DNA of 64,000 nucleotides from Ampelomyces quisqualis (Eukaryota > Ascomycota > Dothideomycetes > Pleosporales > Phaeosphaeriaceae), in the NCBI GenBank assembly GCA_018398575.1, contig JAGTXZ010000010.1:1240001-1304000 (forward strand), given 5' to 3'. How positions within the stretch are numbered: position 1 is the stretch's first letter; every line of letters begins with the position of its first letter. Shown here piece after piece: positions 47,301 through 57,977 of this stretch. A model generated the notes under the pieces. The model saw nothing but the letters and a program-made list of their open reading frames with translations. It was not told the DNA's origin and ran no database searches. The translations under genes and the position numbers were made by a program.

Positions 47301-47658
47301 ATCAATGAATCACTGACACGTGTACAGACTGGGAGGCATCGCTATATTCATATGAGTTGCGGCGTTCAATCCCAAAGCAAAATCGAGGCATCCCGCGTAA
47401 GGCCGTCCTAAGCCAAATTCGACATGGTCTCTGGAATGAGAGATAAACGTTATTCCCCAACGCTGTTGCATAGTGACTATCACTATGTGGCTATGTGAAT
47501 ATCTTCACAATGCTCGAGGACTACATGAAACGTTAAAAGGGTACAGATGATCGTCAGCGGCAACTGTTTAATCGACCCTGCTAACTCCACATATTTAACA
47601 TTCATCCCCCCTCCGTCCGCCAAAACCTCGCAGATCACAACGCCTCACTGATCCAATC
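44316..47658. other. 3.3-kb gene-poor region
   Basis: Contains the deuterolysin promoter on the left. A modestly AT- and purine-rich stretch lies around 45780-45900. Small frames at 44706-45062, 46725-47063 and 47060-47308 have no recognisable motif and I do not call them genes. A tRNA-like B-box string near 46130 lacks a foldable tRNA. Confidence 0.4.
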
Positions 47659-48261
47659 ATGAAGTCTTGTAAAACTCAACCAGTCGCGCAGCCAGAGCGA
47701 ACATCCAGGCACGTCTCATTCGCAGCGGACACCAACTTCGACGCGAGCCGGGATTCACATGCCTACTTGCGATCGATACGTAATCCGGACTACGAACCGG
47801 GCGTATTCTCGACTTCCACGCCTGATGGACCGTGGGACACATCGTTCTTTGCCGACGCTTACTTTAACTGTAATCAGCTCAAAGTCTTTTCAGGTACACC
47901 AGAAGAATTCGAAGATCTGCTTGGCACATATGAACCGCCTCCACGCAATGAGGGTATCACAGAAAAGCATACTCGACGGTGTGAGATCCTCTCCTGCTTG
48001 GAAGAACTATACGAGGATGACGAAGACAGACTTGCACGCGACTTGAAGGGTGCAGATTGGTTATTGGTGTCCATCCAAGACGGCAAGATACTTGAGGTGA
48101 TGCTGCATGATACCTGGGAGGTAGAGGATCTGGACTCTTTCAACGAAGGAATTGAGACTGACACTGATGGTGGGCAGCGACCAGTCGCTTCATTGGTGGA
48201 CAGGTCATCTACACCTGTGCGTTCGATGCCGGCTTCAAAGACGCCTAAGACTTCGAAATAG
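47659..48261 (+). CDS. Hypothetical protein, acidic, lineage-specific
   Basis: A single open frame of 200 aa from an ATG with a purine at -3. I do not recognise a domain. The N-terminus is basic with TSRHVSFAADTNF; the middle carries a YEPGVFSTSTPDGPWDTSFF segment; the second half is strongly acidic (EELYEDDEDR, GIETDTDGG) and ends in a Ser/Thr/Pro/Lys tail. There is no signal peptide or membrane segment. The amino-acid usage and length look like a real protein. Fungal accessory genes of this kind are common next to gene-poor, repeat-rich regions. Function unknown. Confidence 0.6.
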   Translation: MKSCKTQPVAQPERTSRHVSFAADTNFDASRDSHAYLRSIRNPDYEPGVFSTSTPDGPWDTSFFADAYFNCNQLKVFSGTPEEFEDLLGTYEPPPRNEGITEKHTRRCEILSCLEELYEDDEDRLARDLKGADWLLVSIQDGKILEVMLHDTWEVEDLDSFNEGIETDTDGGQRPVASLVDRSSTPVRSMPASKTPKTSK

Positions 48262-48737
48262 TCCAGCAAGGATTTTGATCCTAGAATATAGACATGTAAT
48301 AGGTCCGCGATATTAATATTTACCTAGCTTGTTGGAAGACTGAAGTAACGCAAAACAGCAACGCTGTCTCGTCGAAGCAGGGAATTGGGCAATACTGTCT
48401 CCCACGACCAAGGTCATGTAGAAAACTGCGAATGAATTTATGTGAAGATCTCAGATTTTGAGGAACGTGACTACAGTTGATAAGCTCCCGTCGGTGCATC
48501 TCATCTACGCAGTGTGATGTATGACGAGGAAAAGCTATTTACAACCAAAAACTAGCCGTGAAGTCTCCTTTATCCTCGACGCCAGCAAGGTCTCGCAGCA
48601 CCCAAAAGAACAATCACTCATACCACAAGAATCACTACACGACTACTTGTCTTGCGAATTCTCCTCAACTAAGGAGCTCTGCTCTTCCAGAACCGCAACC
48701 TTAACTTGTAGTTTCGTTCAACTTCAAGATTTCGATC
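48262..48737. other. Intergenic region with possible gene remnant
   Basis: A frame starting at ATG 48521 encodes KTSREVSFILDASKV, which resembles the TSRHVSFAADTNF start of the neighbouring gene at 47659, but then runs into the next gene out of frame. It may be a decayed duplicate or a 5' exon of the 48738 gene. Confidence 0.3.
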
Positions 48738-50018
48738 ATGTCTCTGGCCCGTTACATGCCGGCTCATTTGATCTTGACAGAACAGGACGCAATTCTTTTC
48801 TACACATGGCAGCAACAGTACACCCCCGGCGCTATGCCTGGTGCCATTCGATCCGCGCTAGACTACCATCAATTCATACATCGCAACGACACCACGCCTT
48901 GCCAGACTCTTAGCCTCATACCATCCGCGGCATTCGGCTGTGGTCACGAGCTCCATCCATCAGAGAAGCGAAATGCTGGCTACTGTCCCATCTGCGAAGT
49001 CAGAATCTCTCTTGAGTTCATGGATGCCATCGCGGTCGCAATTATTGATGCTGGTGGTCCATGGCATCATCGAAAAAAGCAATGGCATCGCTACGGACTA
49101 CTGCGCAAGGGGTGGCACATGGCTCGCCTACAACACGAGCACATGATGGCGAGACTGGAGTTGGCGGTTAAGCAGGAGACAGCCTGGGAAGAACAAAACC
49201 CTTTTAAAGCAATCACCGCGCGGAAAACGAACACAGTTGCGAAAGCTTTGCGAATGGGGGTAATGGAGCGCAAGTATCCAGCCCTTGTAGCTCCAGACTC
49301 TGCTATAGCGGAGCCTAGAGGACTGAAGCGCAAACGAGCGACGGGTACGGAAAGAAAGAAAAAAGTCGTCTTTTCACCTCAGGGCACTTGTAGGCAAGGA
49401 AAGATAGAGGATGCCATCGATATCAACTTCGGTCTGCGTCGCCCACGCGCTCAATACGCCCGCACGAGCACTGCGTACCAAGCAGGTGCACATGCCGCGC
49501 CCTCCAAATCGGGCTGGGAAGACACATCTAATTGTACCTTTAAAAGATATCATGTTGACTTTCGTAACCTCAAAGTCTTCGCGACCGACTGTCCAAGTCA
49601 ATTCTATCGATCGAAGCTAGATCCTACAGCGCGACCCGGGATACAACAGGGCTTATTGAACAGCCATCCTGCGTCGCGGCTTATCGCGAGAGCTTTACGC
49701 AAGTCCGTGGAAGAATTTGACGCCAAAGGAAGAGATGTTGCGGCATTGCTGAGTAACTTCATCAAAATGTCTGATGCTGTGGTGGTCTTGCATCAAAAGG
49801 ACACCGTGTTGGATGTTCGATTTTCCTGGTTGCCAGACGTAGAGGTGGAGCATCAAGATGTCGCACAAAAGCGTGATCAAGATAGGTGGACATGTTGTCG
49901 CGAGGCAATTGGGGTAGATAGGATAGCGGCAAAATCTGTGGCGTACGAGCCTGAGGCCGACAAAGAGCTGCAGGCTAACCCGTGGAAACGGCTGAAGACA
50001 GAAGAAGGCTCTAAATGA
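48738..50018 (+). CDS. Hypothetical protein with Cys/His cluster
   Basis: An open frame of 426 aa starting MSLARYMPAHLILTEQDAIL. I do not recognise the family. Residues ~68-86 contain C-G-H-E-L followed by C-P-I-C, a possible small zinc-binding site. A basic segment RGLKRKRATGTERKKKVVF (~195-213) could be a nuclear localisation signal, and the C-terminus is Lys/Glu-rich. The region ~265-345 (NCTFKRYHVDFRNLKVF through KSVEEFDAKGRDVAALLSNF) looks globular. It is on the same strand as the 200-aa gene 480 bp upstream. A nuclear role is only a guess. Confidence 0.6.
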   Translation: MSLARYMPAHLILTEQDAILFYTWQQQYTPGAMPGAIRSALDYHQFIHRNDTTPCQTLSLIPSAAFGCGHELHPSEKRNAGYCPICEVRISLEFMDAIAVAIIDAGGPWHHRKKQWHRYGLLRKGWHMARLQHEHMMARLELAVKQETAWEEQNPFKAITARKTNTVAKALRMGVMERKYPALVAPDSAIAEPRGLKRKRATGTERKKKVVFSPQGTCRQGKIEDAIDINFGLRRPRAQYARTSTAYQAGAHAAPSKSGWEDTSNCTFKRYHVDFRNLKVFATDCPSQFYRSKLDPTARPGIQQGLLNSHPASRLIARALRKSVEEFDAKGRDVAALLSNFIKMSDAVVVLHQKDTVLDVRFSWLPDVEVEHQDVAQKRDQDRWTCCREAIGVDRIAAKSVAYEPEADKELQANPWKRLKTEEGSK

Positions 50019-50837
50019 TGCAAAAAGGGCTAGGAACAGATGGTATAATTTCAAGTTTTGGCTCGCGCCAGGCGAAAATATGCCTTGGTCGTTGCGAGCT
50101 TATCCACTGCGAACATTCATCAGCACCGACGCCCAGGAACATATCCATTTCATAGATTCGCTGCGACTTCTTTCTTGACTAAGTTACAGTATCTAAGGTA
50201 CGAATACCATGTTGGACATATTAGTCCAACGGGATTCCTTCAGATGATCCCGCTCGATACGCTGCAACACTTCTTCAACATGCCGAGTTCCTTATCTCAC
50301 CAGCCACGAGAACGAGCTTAGACCGTCGGCCTTAAAAGGACCTATAATACCAGCCATCTCGAAGCTGCAGGTATTCTCCAAGAGTATGTCACGACGGTGT
50401 CTTGGATACGACACAATCGACCTTGGACATGGCGACCACTGACCAAAGAGGGGAGAGAGCATCCATACACGCATATTTTAGCGGAGCTCAAACTTGCGAA
50501 ACTCGACTTTGAGAGAATTTGTTTCAGAGACGCTGTGGTGTTAGGCTACTATTTAGACTACTTTATTACTTGGGCGTAAAGAGTGAATGCAACAATTCTG
50601 CCAACGACTGAATTTACCATTACAAGGTTCTTAAAGCTGCACAACAGCAGCTAAAGCGCGAAGACTAAAGTCGGCAACGCACGGCCAAGACTGCGTGGCA
50701 CACTGCACGCCGGAAAAACATGTAGCAGCAAAGTCGCTAGAAGCATGACTCAATTATCTTCCATGCTGAATTATGTATTGAGACAACAAAAAAGAAAAAG
50801 AAAAAGAAAAAGAAACTTTTCCCATCCCGTGCCTTGC
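50019..50837. other. Intergenic region with protein-like fragments
   Basis: Short protein-like stretches occur in shifting frames: from ATG 50080 (MPWSLRAYPLRTFISTDAQ), around 50200-50320 and at 50450-50579. No splice pattern joins them convincingly, so they may be remnants of one gene. An AAAGAAAAAG purine run lies at 50790-50815. Confidence 0.3.
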
Positions 50838-52473
50838 TCACGCCTTCTTCACCACCTTCCACCCCACCCACGTCACCCTCGCCGCGACCAGCAACGCCGC
50901 ACCAACACACAACATGGCGCCGCCAAACGCCCACAGCGCCGAGAACCCGCCTTTGTCCAGCACCGCGCCCCCAATCGGCGTGCCAATCAGCACGCCGAAC
51001 GCGACAAACGCAAAGCTCTGACCCAGTCTGGTGCCGATCTTGTCGCGTGCGTCCATGCTGAGTTTGACTACGATGGTAGGCGGCAGGGAGACGAAGGAGC
51101 CGGAGAAGAAGCCGTAAAAGGCCATGAGGATGATGATGGCTGCCGAGGAGCGCGCGGCGATGAAGCAGAAGCAAAGGGTGGCGGAGATGAGGGTGCAGGG
51201 GATGACGACGTTGAAGGGGCCGAGGGCGTCGGCGAAGATGTTGGGTATGATACCTAAGTCAGACAGACATATTAGTATGCAGAACGGCTGGGGGGTAATA
51301 AAGGAACATGTATACGTACGTCCAAAGACACTAGTACTATTCATGACGGCTAGGAGATAAAACGCCAAGTCCGCATTCGTGATGTGCTTCTGGAGCGCGT
51401 AGACCTGTGCGTAGAAAAACGGCATGTACAAGCCCATGAAGCCACAGAAAAACCCGGCGACTTGCAGACTATATGCTGGGATGAAGAAGGCGCGGAGATC
51501 GAGGAGGGAGCGCGATTTGGCGGGGAGGACGCGCACGCGCATGCAAATGTTGGGCACGACCATTGTTGCGAGGATGATGAAGCCTAGGACGCGGGTTGTC
51601 CATGCGAAGCCCAGGGTAGGTAGGAGGCGGTGGAACACGATGGGGTAGATTACGCCGCCGAAAGATGATCCGGAGGCTGCGATGCCGATGGCCAGGCCAA
51701 TCCTGGTGGAGAAATATGTCGACAGAATTGCTACGCTTGGGATGAACAATGCGCCGGTGCCGATGCCGATGCAGAATGCTTGCGCGAGGAGGACTTGCCA
51801 GTATGAAGTGCACAGCGAAAGCATCATTTGTCCGAGGACAAGCATGAAGGATCCAAAGTTTAGTAGAGAGCGGAAGTATCCCGCATCGTAGAGGGGACCG
51901 GTGAGTGCGCCGACCATGAGCAGGAGGAAAGCTTGGATAGACCCAATCCATGATATCGATGAAGCAGAGGATGTGGACAGGAGATTTGACTCGTAGTAGG
52001 CCTGGTAGGATCCAAAAGTGTTGATTATGCCCCTGCACTCATGTTAGTCTTCGTTCCCGATATATCGTGGTATCGGTAGCGAAAGTAAGACAGTTTGGGT
52101 CAACATACCAAGAATTAAACAACAAGAAAAATGCTCCTAGAACCTGCAACCATGCCCACTTTCCACCGTTGGGTATACTTGACGGATCTTTCACGCTCGG
52201 ATGTGCCGACACAACTGCTTCCAGCGCGCCACCGTCATGGGTCACGTGCGTGTTCTTCTCTTGTTCTTGCGTGTGGTTCGCCACCTGACTCTGCACAGAA
52301 TCTGACCCCGCGATGGATGGCTGCTGGCTTTGATGCTTTTCATCAAACGTCCCAGATTGCGCGTCTGATGCTGTACTCGCGCTCGTCGCGACGGGTCGCT
52401 TCATTGGTGATGCTGGTGGTGATGCCGATTGCGATGCGATACCGAGACAGTGGGTCAGATCTGATCTGCTCAT
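50838..52473 (-). CDS. MFS transporter of the monocarboxylate (MCT) type
   Basis: Three exons on the minus strand: 52109-52473, 51320-52032 and 50838-51253. Introns are 76 and 66 bp and both keep frame; the protein is 497 aa. The frame is open further upstream but only from GTG, so the ATG at 52473 (MSRSDLTHC) is chosen. A ~110-residue hydrophilic N-terminal tail precedes NGGKWAWLQVLGAFFLLFNSW/GIINTFGSYQ, the typical first membrane segment of fungal MCT-like permeases (a G-W-VV/L motif region followed by N-x-x-G-x-F-x-x-Y). About 12 hydrophobic segments follow. By family these proteins carry monocarboxylates, riboflavin or small metabolites; the substrate cannot be assigned. No resident biosynthetic cluster surrounds it. 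Confidence 0.85.
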
Positions 52474-53409
52474 CCGACAAGAAAAGCAAGTAAAGAACGT
52501 CAACAGCGGAACGCCCACGGGTCGATCAATATAACCGCCCAGCCGAATAACGCTTCCACCTAGCGACGCCCTGTAGGTGGTAGCCCTTCAACAAAACGCG
52601 CTGTTCGGGCGTAAAAAAGAGCGAGACGCCTACGGCAAGGGAGCCATTTGGTGTCGCAAAAGCTTATTTTAGCCGTGGTCCAAACAACGGCGCGAAGCAC
52701 GTCACGACACAGAGTTAGCGTTATACCCGCGGTATTTCCGGACCACATACGGATACGTACATATGTATGTACAACATCTCGAAATCCCACATCTCCACAT
52801 GAGGGACCACGACGACATGTCTCTTCTCTTCAGTCTCAAGTCTCCAGTTGAGGATCGATCTCAGGGGCACGAGACGTCGTCGTGTCGCCCAAAGGAAATC
52901 TCGGCCATTTTTGTTCGTGTCTAAAGACTAAAACTATCTTGAAGCTTAGTATCAGCCGCAGGGTCCACTGTGATCCACACATCACAGACACATCATGACA
53001 CGACTTGGAAGCCTCGCCTCTAGATCGAATCATGACGTCGCCTCCCATGCACGAGAGGAGGAAGTTATCCTGGACTACGTTTATTTAGTCTACCCATTCC
53101 TTAGATTGATTAAAAATGTACGTGCATCGCTATCTTGTCATGGTTCACCGCAGCTTCACGCTTCACTTGAAGGGGAAAAATTATGACCTTTTTTTTGTTC
53201 TATGTAATGTTTTCTAACCCTTTTTTTTTGTTTATTTACACTAGCCTTTGGGTATAGTCCATCGGAACACATTAAATGAACCAATCCGTTACACCGTCCC
53301 ATGCCTTGTTTTCATCGCTCTCAGCATCATGTACAACCGCGTCTGAGGGTATGTGGGCTCTCGAGTCTGGTTCACGATCTTCATCTCTGTCACGATTGCC
53401 ATCTTTGTC
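52474..53409. other. Intergenic region
   Basis: About 940 bp with T-rich runs at 53188-53195 and 53220-53229. Nothing coding is recognised; it includes the promoter of the MCT-type transporter. Confidence 0.45.
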
Positions 53410-54504
53410 CTACAAAAGGATGAATCCATCGTACTCGGATTCCTCATCCTCCGACGAAGCATCCATACCGTCAGATTCGTCGGACGAGCTATCAGAACCT
53501 TTCTGTACCTCGACAATGACGAACTCGTATACAGACTCACTCGTTTCCTCAGAGTCCCATTCAGAATCTTCGATTGATTCAGGTCCGGACTGCTCGTTAT
53601 CAGGATCGTAACCTGAGTCATCCGTAGAACTCCAATCCGACTCGGATGGCGTCGAGACGACAGATGCGGTCATGGAGGACTCTGATTGCGCAAGTAGGGC
53701 GTAGTAGTCCTGGCCTGTGAAGACCAAATTCGTAGTGTCTTCGGCGATGCTTGAAGTGCGGCTGTGTCGTACTGATGGTTGCGGGTCCTGTGGCGGTGTG
53801 ACAGTCCTGCCATAAGTGCGATAAGGACATGGTGCATCCTCAGGTTGGCGCGTCCGACAATAGTGGCAATGAGAAGGGTGCCCAGTAGCCAATACGTTGT
53901 CCACGTGATATCGTACGTGTTCTGGAGCCGGCTGGACGAGATTATCGGGGTGCCATAGAGAGCCACGGGGCGCTTCAGGCGCAGATCGATGTGGGATGGC
54001 CGTGGGAGTGTCGAAAGTTGGAGGACTAGAAAGGTGGTACCATCCTACATTAGCAGGAGTAGGCGAAGAAGTCCGATGTTCGTGGCCAAGACGTCCCGTC
54101 CCGATGGGTGGCAGCACATTAGAGGGCCATTCGACGATAGGCTCAGTGTCGAACGCCAGGCTTCCAGGTTCTGACACGTCCACATCGGGATGGGCGACGA
54201 CAGTAGCAGGAGTAGGTGAAGAGGTCCGATGTCTCTGACCAGGACGACCAGTTCCGATGGGCGCTAGCAAATGAGGAGGTCCTCCGCGCCGAGGTGGCCA
54301 GTCGAAAAGAGGCTCAGTGTCGAATGCCAGACTTCCCGGTTTGGGGACGTTCATGTGTGGGCGCGCGGCGGTGTTCAAGGACTGCAGGAACAAAGTTTCT
54401 GTGAAAACTTTCCTCAACTCAGCCAGATTCGCTCTATGTGCCATGGCTGCTTTGTCGAGAGGGCTCGCGACAGCGTTTGCTTTCGAGGCAGATGTGGGCG
54501 ACAT
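53410..54504 (-). CDS. Hypothetical low-complexity protein with internal duplication
   Basis: An open frame of 364 aa. Two imperfect repeats of ~45 residues follow each other: PGSLAFDTEPLFDWPP...IGTGRPGQRHRTSSPTPATV and PGSLAFDTEPIVEWPS...IGTGRLGHEHRTSSPTPANV. A small C-x2-C cluster (HCHYCRTRQPEDAPC) and a very acidic Ser/Asp/Glu C-terminus follow. I do not recognise a family. It lies 24 bp downstream of another minus-strand frame (54529-55362). The first residues (MSPTSASKANAV) might be intronic, with KAAMAHRANLAELRKVF being the true continuation of the upstream frame, so the two may be one gene. Confidence 0.5.
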   Translation of the reverse strand: MSPTSASKANAVASPLDKAAMAHRANLAELRKVFTETLFLQSLNTAARPHMNVPKPGSLAFDTEPLFDWPPRRGGPPHLLAPIGTGRPGQRHRTSSPTPATVVAHPDVDVSEPGSLAFDTEPIVEWPSNVLPPIGTGRLGHEHRTSSPTPANVGWYHLSSPPTFDTPTAIPHRSAPEAPRGSLWHPDNLVQPAPEHVRYHVDNVLATGHPSHCHYCRTRQPEDAPCPYRTYGRTVTPPQDPQPSVRHSRTSSIAEDTTNLVFTGQDYYALLAQSESSMTASVVSTPSESDWSSTDDSGYDPDNEQSGPESIEDSEWDSEETSESVYEFVIVEVQKGSDSSSDESDGMDASSEDEESEYDGFILL

Positions 54505-54528
54505 TGTCAGGGAAGGGAATACCGGCTC

Positions 54529-55362
54529 CTATGCAGGCGGCGTGGAGGATACTGGTAAGCTCGCGGAATTGGACTTTGCATACACAAGGATGCGTTTTGC
54601 TGCTCTGACGAGGTCTCCTTGGGTGTCCGGAGGAGAGTATAATGGAAGTGCAGGCTGCAGACGGCCAGGAGTAGCTGGCATCGTTTTTAAACATGCCGAG
54701 TTGGTGAGTTTGGTACCATGAAGGTAGCGCTTGTCGCATTCCATGGACGAGGTGAGAGCTAAGACTGGTACAGCCTGTGATTCGTCCAAGTGCTTCAAGG
54801 AACGTAGTTTTGGTGTTGACGAAGGCATGGTCGACGATAAAATTCGCTCTGCTTTCTGGGTTCTCTTCACAGTTACGGTCGACTCCTTCTCTGCCTTGGC
54901 ACCCAATAATGGTCGTGGAAGCGTATTCGGCCTAAATTGCGGCGCCCAGTGGTGTCTGACGGTGTCCAGGGAGAAAGCAGCGCTTGGCATCGCAACAACC
55001 TCGCCTTGGGCTTGCTCTGCCTGAGGAGGCTGCTTCACAGGGGCATGTTTATGCAAACGCGATGGACTGGATATCCGACAGAGGTCGTCAATCGTCTTGC
55101 TCTTCACCTCGTCACGCTCTTTCCGGATGACGATCTTCGCCTTGTGTCGTTTACCAGCGCGCTTGCCACGCCGCCTTACCGTCCCAGGCGTTGTTGGCAC
55201 GAAGTCAAAAGCCCAGGCAGGTTCGGGCGGAGGGTGTGAAAAATCTGCGAGGACTTCAAAGGGATTCGCTGCCAATTGTAAGCCTCGTGCCGGTACTGTC
55301 AGATGGATCTTGTGGGAGCGTAACACGTACGCGTCGGCGCAAAGTTGGATCGATGCGGACAT
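54529..55362 (-). CDS. Hypothetical basic protein (possibly first exon of the downstream gene)
   Basis: An open frame of 277 aa from the ATG at 55362 (MSASIQLCADAYVL). The frame is open further upstream but only from GTG. It carries a basic patch RRRGKRAGKRHKAKIVIRKE, possibly a nuclear localisation signal, and is otherwise Pro/Ser-rich with no recognised domain. Near its end is a GTATCC donor-like site (54552), but no acceptor downstream gives an unambiguous in-frame junction with 53410-54504. The gene boundaries are therefore unsettled. Confidence 0.45.
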   Translation of the reverse strand: MSASIQLCADAYVLRSHKIHLTVPARGLQLAANPFEVLADFSHPPPEPAWAFDFVPTTPGTVRRRGKRAGKRHKAKIVIRKERDEVKSKTIDDLCRISSPSRLHKHAPVKQPPQAEQAQGEVVAMPSAAFSLDTVRHHWAPQFRPNTLPRPLLGAKAEKESTVTVKRTQKAERILSSTMPSSTPKLRSLKHLDESQAVPVLALTSSMECDKRYLHGTKLTNSACLKTMPATPGRLQPALPLYSPPDTQGDLVRAAKRILVYAKSNSASLPVSSTPPA

Positions 55363-56078
55363 GTTCGCAGGGAGTACTTGAGTTGTTCTGCTGGGGATTC
55401 GTGTCGACAACACTCTGCGCAGCGTTGGTCTTTCGGTGGTCGGACTGGCGGCTGTGGTTTCCGAGATGATGGTCTCATGCGGGATGCTGGTTGCACATGG
55501 GCAAGTACCATTATCCGCTGTGATGGAGCAGCAAGTAGCTCAGGAAAGGGAGCGATAGGGGGAAGGTAATAGGAGAATGAAGATGCGGGTTAGGTTCCAG
55601 GTGATGATGTAGATATGGCAAGCAAAGCATTGCAGATGGGCATAGTTGGATACTGTGCATTATCTGAGTGCACGTGGAGCATGCCGTGGTTGGTGTAGAA
55701 GGTGCAGCGCGAGGGGTGGAAGGGACCATTTGGTCACCACTGCAAGTGCAGTCAAACCCAGTGTATCCATGGGGGATGCGCGCCAGTGCGGGGGTGTGAA
55801 GGAGCGTCACGTGTGCCTCTTGTGCGGTCGGTGGTAGTCGTGGTTGCGCTGACTAAGCCTCGGTCTGCGTCATAAGTTCGCTCCGAGAAAGCAAAGCAAT
55901 ACCCGTCCCCACTGAGAGACGAAGTCAACCGTCAGCCCCCACCTTCTCGCCCTCACACATCACACATCGACCCGCTGCAGGGCGCTCCAGGACAACAATT
56001 GGCAATTCGACGCCGCTGCTGATCCCTGGAGCCGCGGCCGCCCCTGCCTTCTCGCGCCCAGGCTCCGCTCACACCACC
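55363..56078. other. Divergent intergenic region
   Basis: About 700 bp between the minus-strand hypothetical gene and the plus-strand BTB-like gene; probably a bidirectional promoter. No RNA gene or repeat is seen. Confidence 0.45.
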
Positions 56079-57977
56079 ATGGCCCACATGGCAGCTGATC
56101 CGGCGCCGTCAGCACAGAGACAGGCGCGCCGGCTGCCTTCGCGCATTGTGCCTGCCATCCCCCATCGTCTGTCGCGCACACGCAACACTCTTGCCGCGCG
56201 CCCGCTCAGCCCCGACGAGTCCAACACGGGCGCCGCCGACAGACACGAGCCGGCGCCGCAGCCCGTCGTGGAGACGCCGGCGAAGGAGCAGCGGCAGCCG
56301 CCCCCCTCTGCGGAGGCCCCCATGACGCCGGACTCGCACGCCGCGGCCGAGGAGAGGAGGGAGGAAGGAGCACCAGGCTTGGCCGCGTCGCCTGCAGAAT
56401 CTGCACATGACCATGTCGAGCGCACGGCTGAGCATCCAGACGCCATCAACGGCCATGCTGCCACGCCGCCGCTCACCGACCCCGAGGCCAAGCCTGCTGT
56501 CAACGGCGCGAGTCGCAAGCTCGCTGTGCCCGCCGAGCTGCCTCCACCCTTCTACCCGTCGAACAAGTCTGGCCCGCACACACCCACCGCGGACGGCGGC
56601 GACGCGGCACCTCAACCACCCCATCGCTCCCAGCTCAGTGCTGGGGCAGCCGCCTTCAACGTCGCGAATGTGTCTCCCACGGTGCCCAGTACCCCGCACG
56701 AGGCGGAACCTGCCGCACTCCCTGCCCATTACAACGGCAGCTCAGCAGACGCCACGAACGGGTTCATTGCACCTCACGCCGATTCGCCTAGCAAATCCCC
56801 ACTTGGTCAGGTCCAATCTGGCTCCGAGCGAGGCGACGAGCAACCGCTACTTTCATATCAGAACGGCGCACCAGCCCATGCCACTCGCTTCGATCAATCG
56901 CCCTTTGGCCTCGCCGCCTACCTGTCGACGCAATTCGGTAACCCGCAATTTGCCGACTACATTCTGCAGATCCGCTCCCCCGACGCCGTACTCTTGCCGC
57001 CCCTTCCAGCGCATGGCATAGTCATAGTCCGCAGCCCTGTGCTAGCCGAGGCCGTGCGCCACTGCATGCCGAACGCGCATCGCTCCGGTGATACTCGTCG
57101 CATGCTTGATGTGGTTGTGGCCGACCCGTTTGTCACGCGTGAAGCGCTCGAGGAGGCGCTCAAGGTACTCTACGGGGCGCCGCTGTTGCCCGCGGAAGTA
57201 TTTCTGCTGGGTCTAACGCCTTACGTGCATCATGCCGCTCACTCTTCCCCGAGCGATGCCCGAACGCGTATGCGGCAGCTCTTGAGCTACATCGCAGCCG
57301 GCAAGGCTTTGCAATTGCCCATCATCCAGGCGCGAGGTGTGGAGTTTGCGCGTCTACTCCTCCGCTGGGACACTCTGGAGGAGGTTTTACGATTTGCTTT
57401 GCAATGCACAACAGCGTTCTGGCCGAAGAATGATGGCATCGACACGGAGGATCCATTCACGGCTGCATTGCTCAACTATGCTCTCGAATTCATGGCTCGT
57501 TTCTTCCCGGTCGATTTCAACTTGTACACCATCGCGCCCGAGTTGGAAGACATACCGAGACTGCCTCTGCTGCTTGAAGCTCGATCAGCTACCCACAACC
57601 CTAGACTGAGCAAGATACGATTCGGCGACGCACCACCCGAAGACGACCTTCAGCCCGACCACATCTCTCGCGTCTTGTCTTCGGTACTGCTGTCGTTGCC
57701 GCTCCCACTTCTCGATCGATTGTTCAACCATCGCGCCATAGCTAGTCAGGCTGGGTGGACCAGCGTGGTTCGAATCATGCGCGACGTCATCGCCGAGCGC
57801 GAGCATCGACGCAAGAGAGCACTCAAAAGCGATGTTCGCCCCGCGCAAGATGGCTCCGTGCCTGGACGGTTGCTGAGCAACTTGTACTTTGAGGAACGAG
57901 TTGAGCAGGTCGAAGAGTCGGCCCTGCATCCATGCGGCCACCGACTTATTCCACATCACCTCTCCATACCCGCTTAG
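56079..57977 (+). CDS. BTB/POZ-like domain protein with long disordered N-terminus
   Basis: A single exon of 632 aa with ATG in the context CACCATGG. The first ~270 residues are Pro/Ala/Glu-rich and probably disordered. From ~285 the segment FGNPQFADYILQIRSPDAVL, a core with IVIVRSPVLAEAVRHC, and EALKVLYGAPLLPAEVF follows the BTB/POZ pattern (D-x-x-L, H/R-S-x-V-L, L-x-x-L-Y). A helical C-terminal part follows, with YIAAGKALQLPIIQARGVEFARLLL and an RVLSSVLLSLPLPLLDRLF block. BTB folds mediate dimerisation and often Cullin-3 contact; here the match is divergent, so function is open. No introns or breaks. Confidence 0.65.
   Translation: MAHMAADPAPSAQRQARRLPSRIVPAIPHRLSRTRNTLAARPLSPDESNTGAADRHEPAPQPVVETPAKEQRQPPPSAEAPMTPDSHAAAEERREEGAPGLAASPAESAHDHVERTAEHPDAINGHAATPPLTDPEAKPAVNGASRKLAVPAELPPPFYPSNKSGPHTPTADGGDAAPQPPHRSQLSAGAAAFNVANVSPTVPSTPHEAEPAALPAHYNGSSADATNGFIAPHADSPSKSPLGQVQSGSERGDEQPLLSYQNGAPAHATRFDQSPFGLAAYLSTQFGNPQFADYILQIRSPDAVLLPPLPAHGIVIVRSPVLAEAVRHCMPNAHRSGDTRRMLDVVVADPFVTREALEEALKVLYGAPLLPAEVFLLGLTPYVHHAAHSSPSDARTRMRQLLSYIAAGKALQLPIIQARGVEFARLLLRWDTLEEVLRFALQCTTAFWPKNDGIDTEDPFTAALLNYALEFMARFFPVDFNLYTIAPELEDIPRLPLLLEARSATHNPRLSKIRFGDAPPEDDLQPDHISRVLSSVLLSLPLPLLDRLFNHRAIASQAGWTSVVRIMRDVIAEREHRRKRALKSDVRPAQDGSVPGRLLSNLYFEERVEQVEESALHPCGHRLIPHHLSIPA

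Noticed and set aside
56109..56729. 206-codon minus-strand Arg/Gly-rich frame
   Set aside because: Antisense shadow of the Pro/Ala-rich N-terminus of the BTB-like protein.
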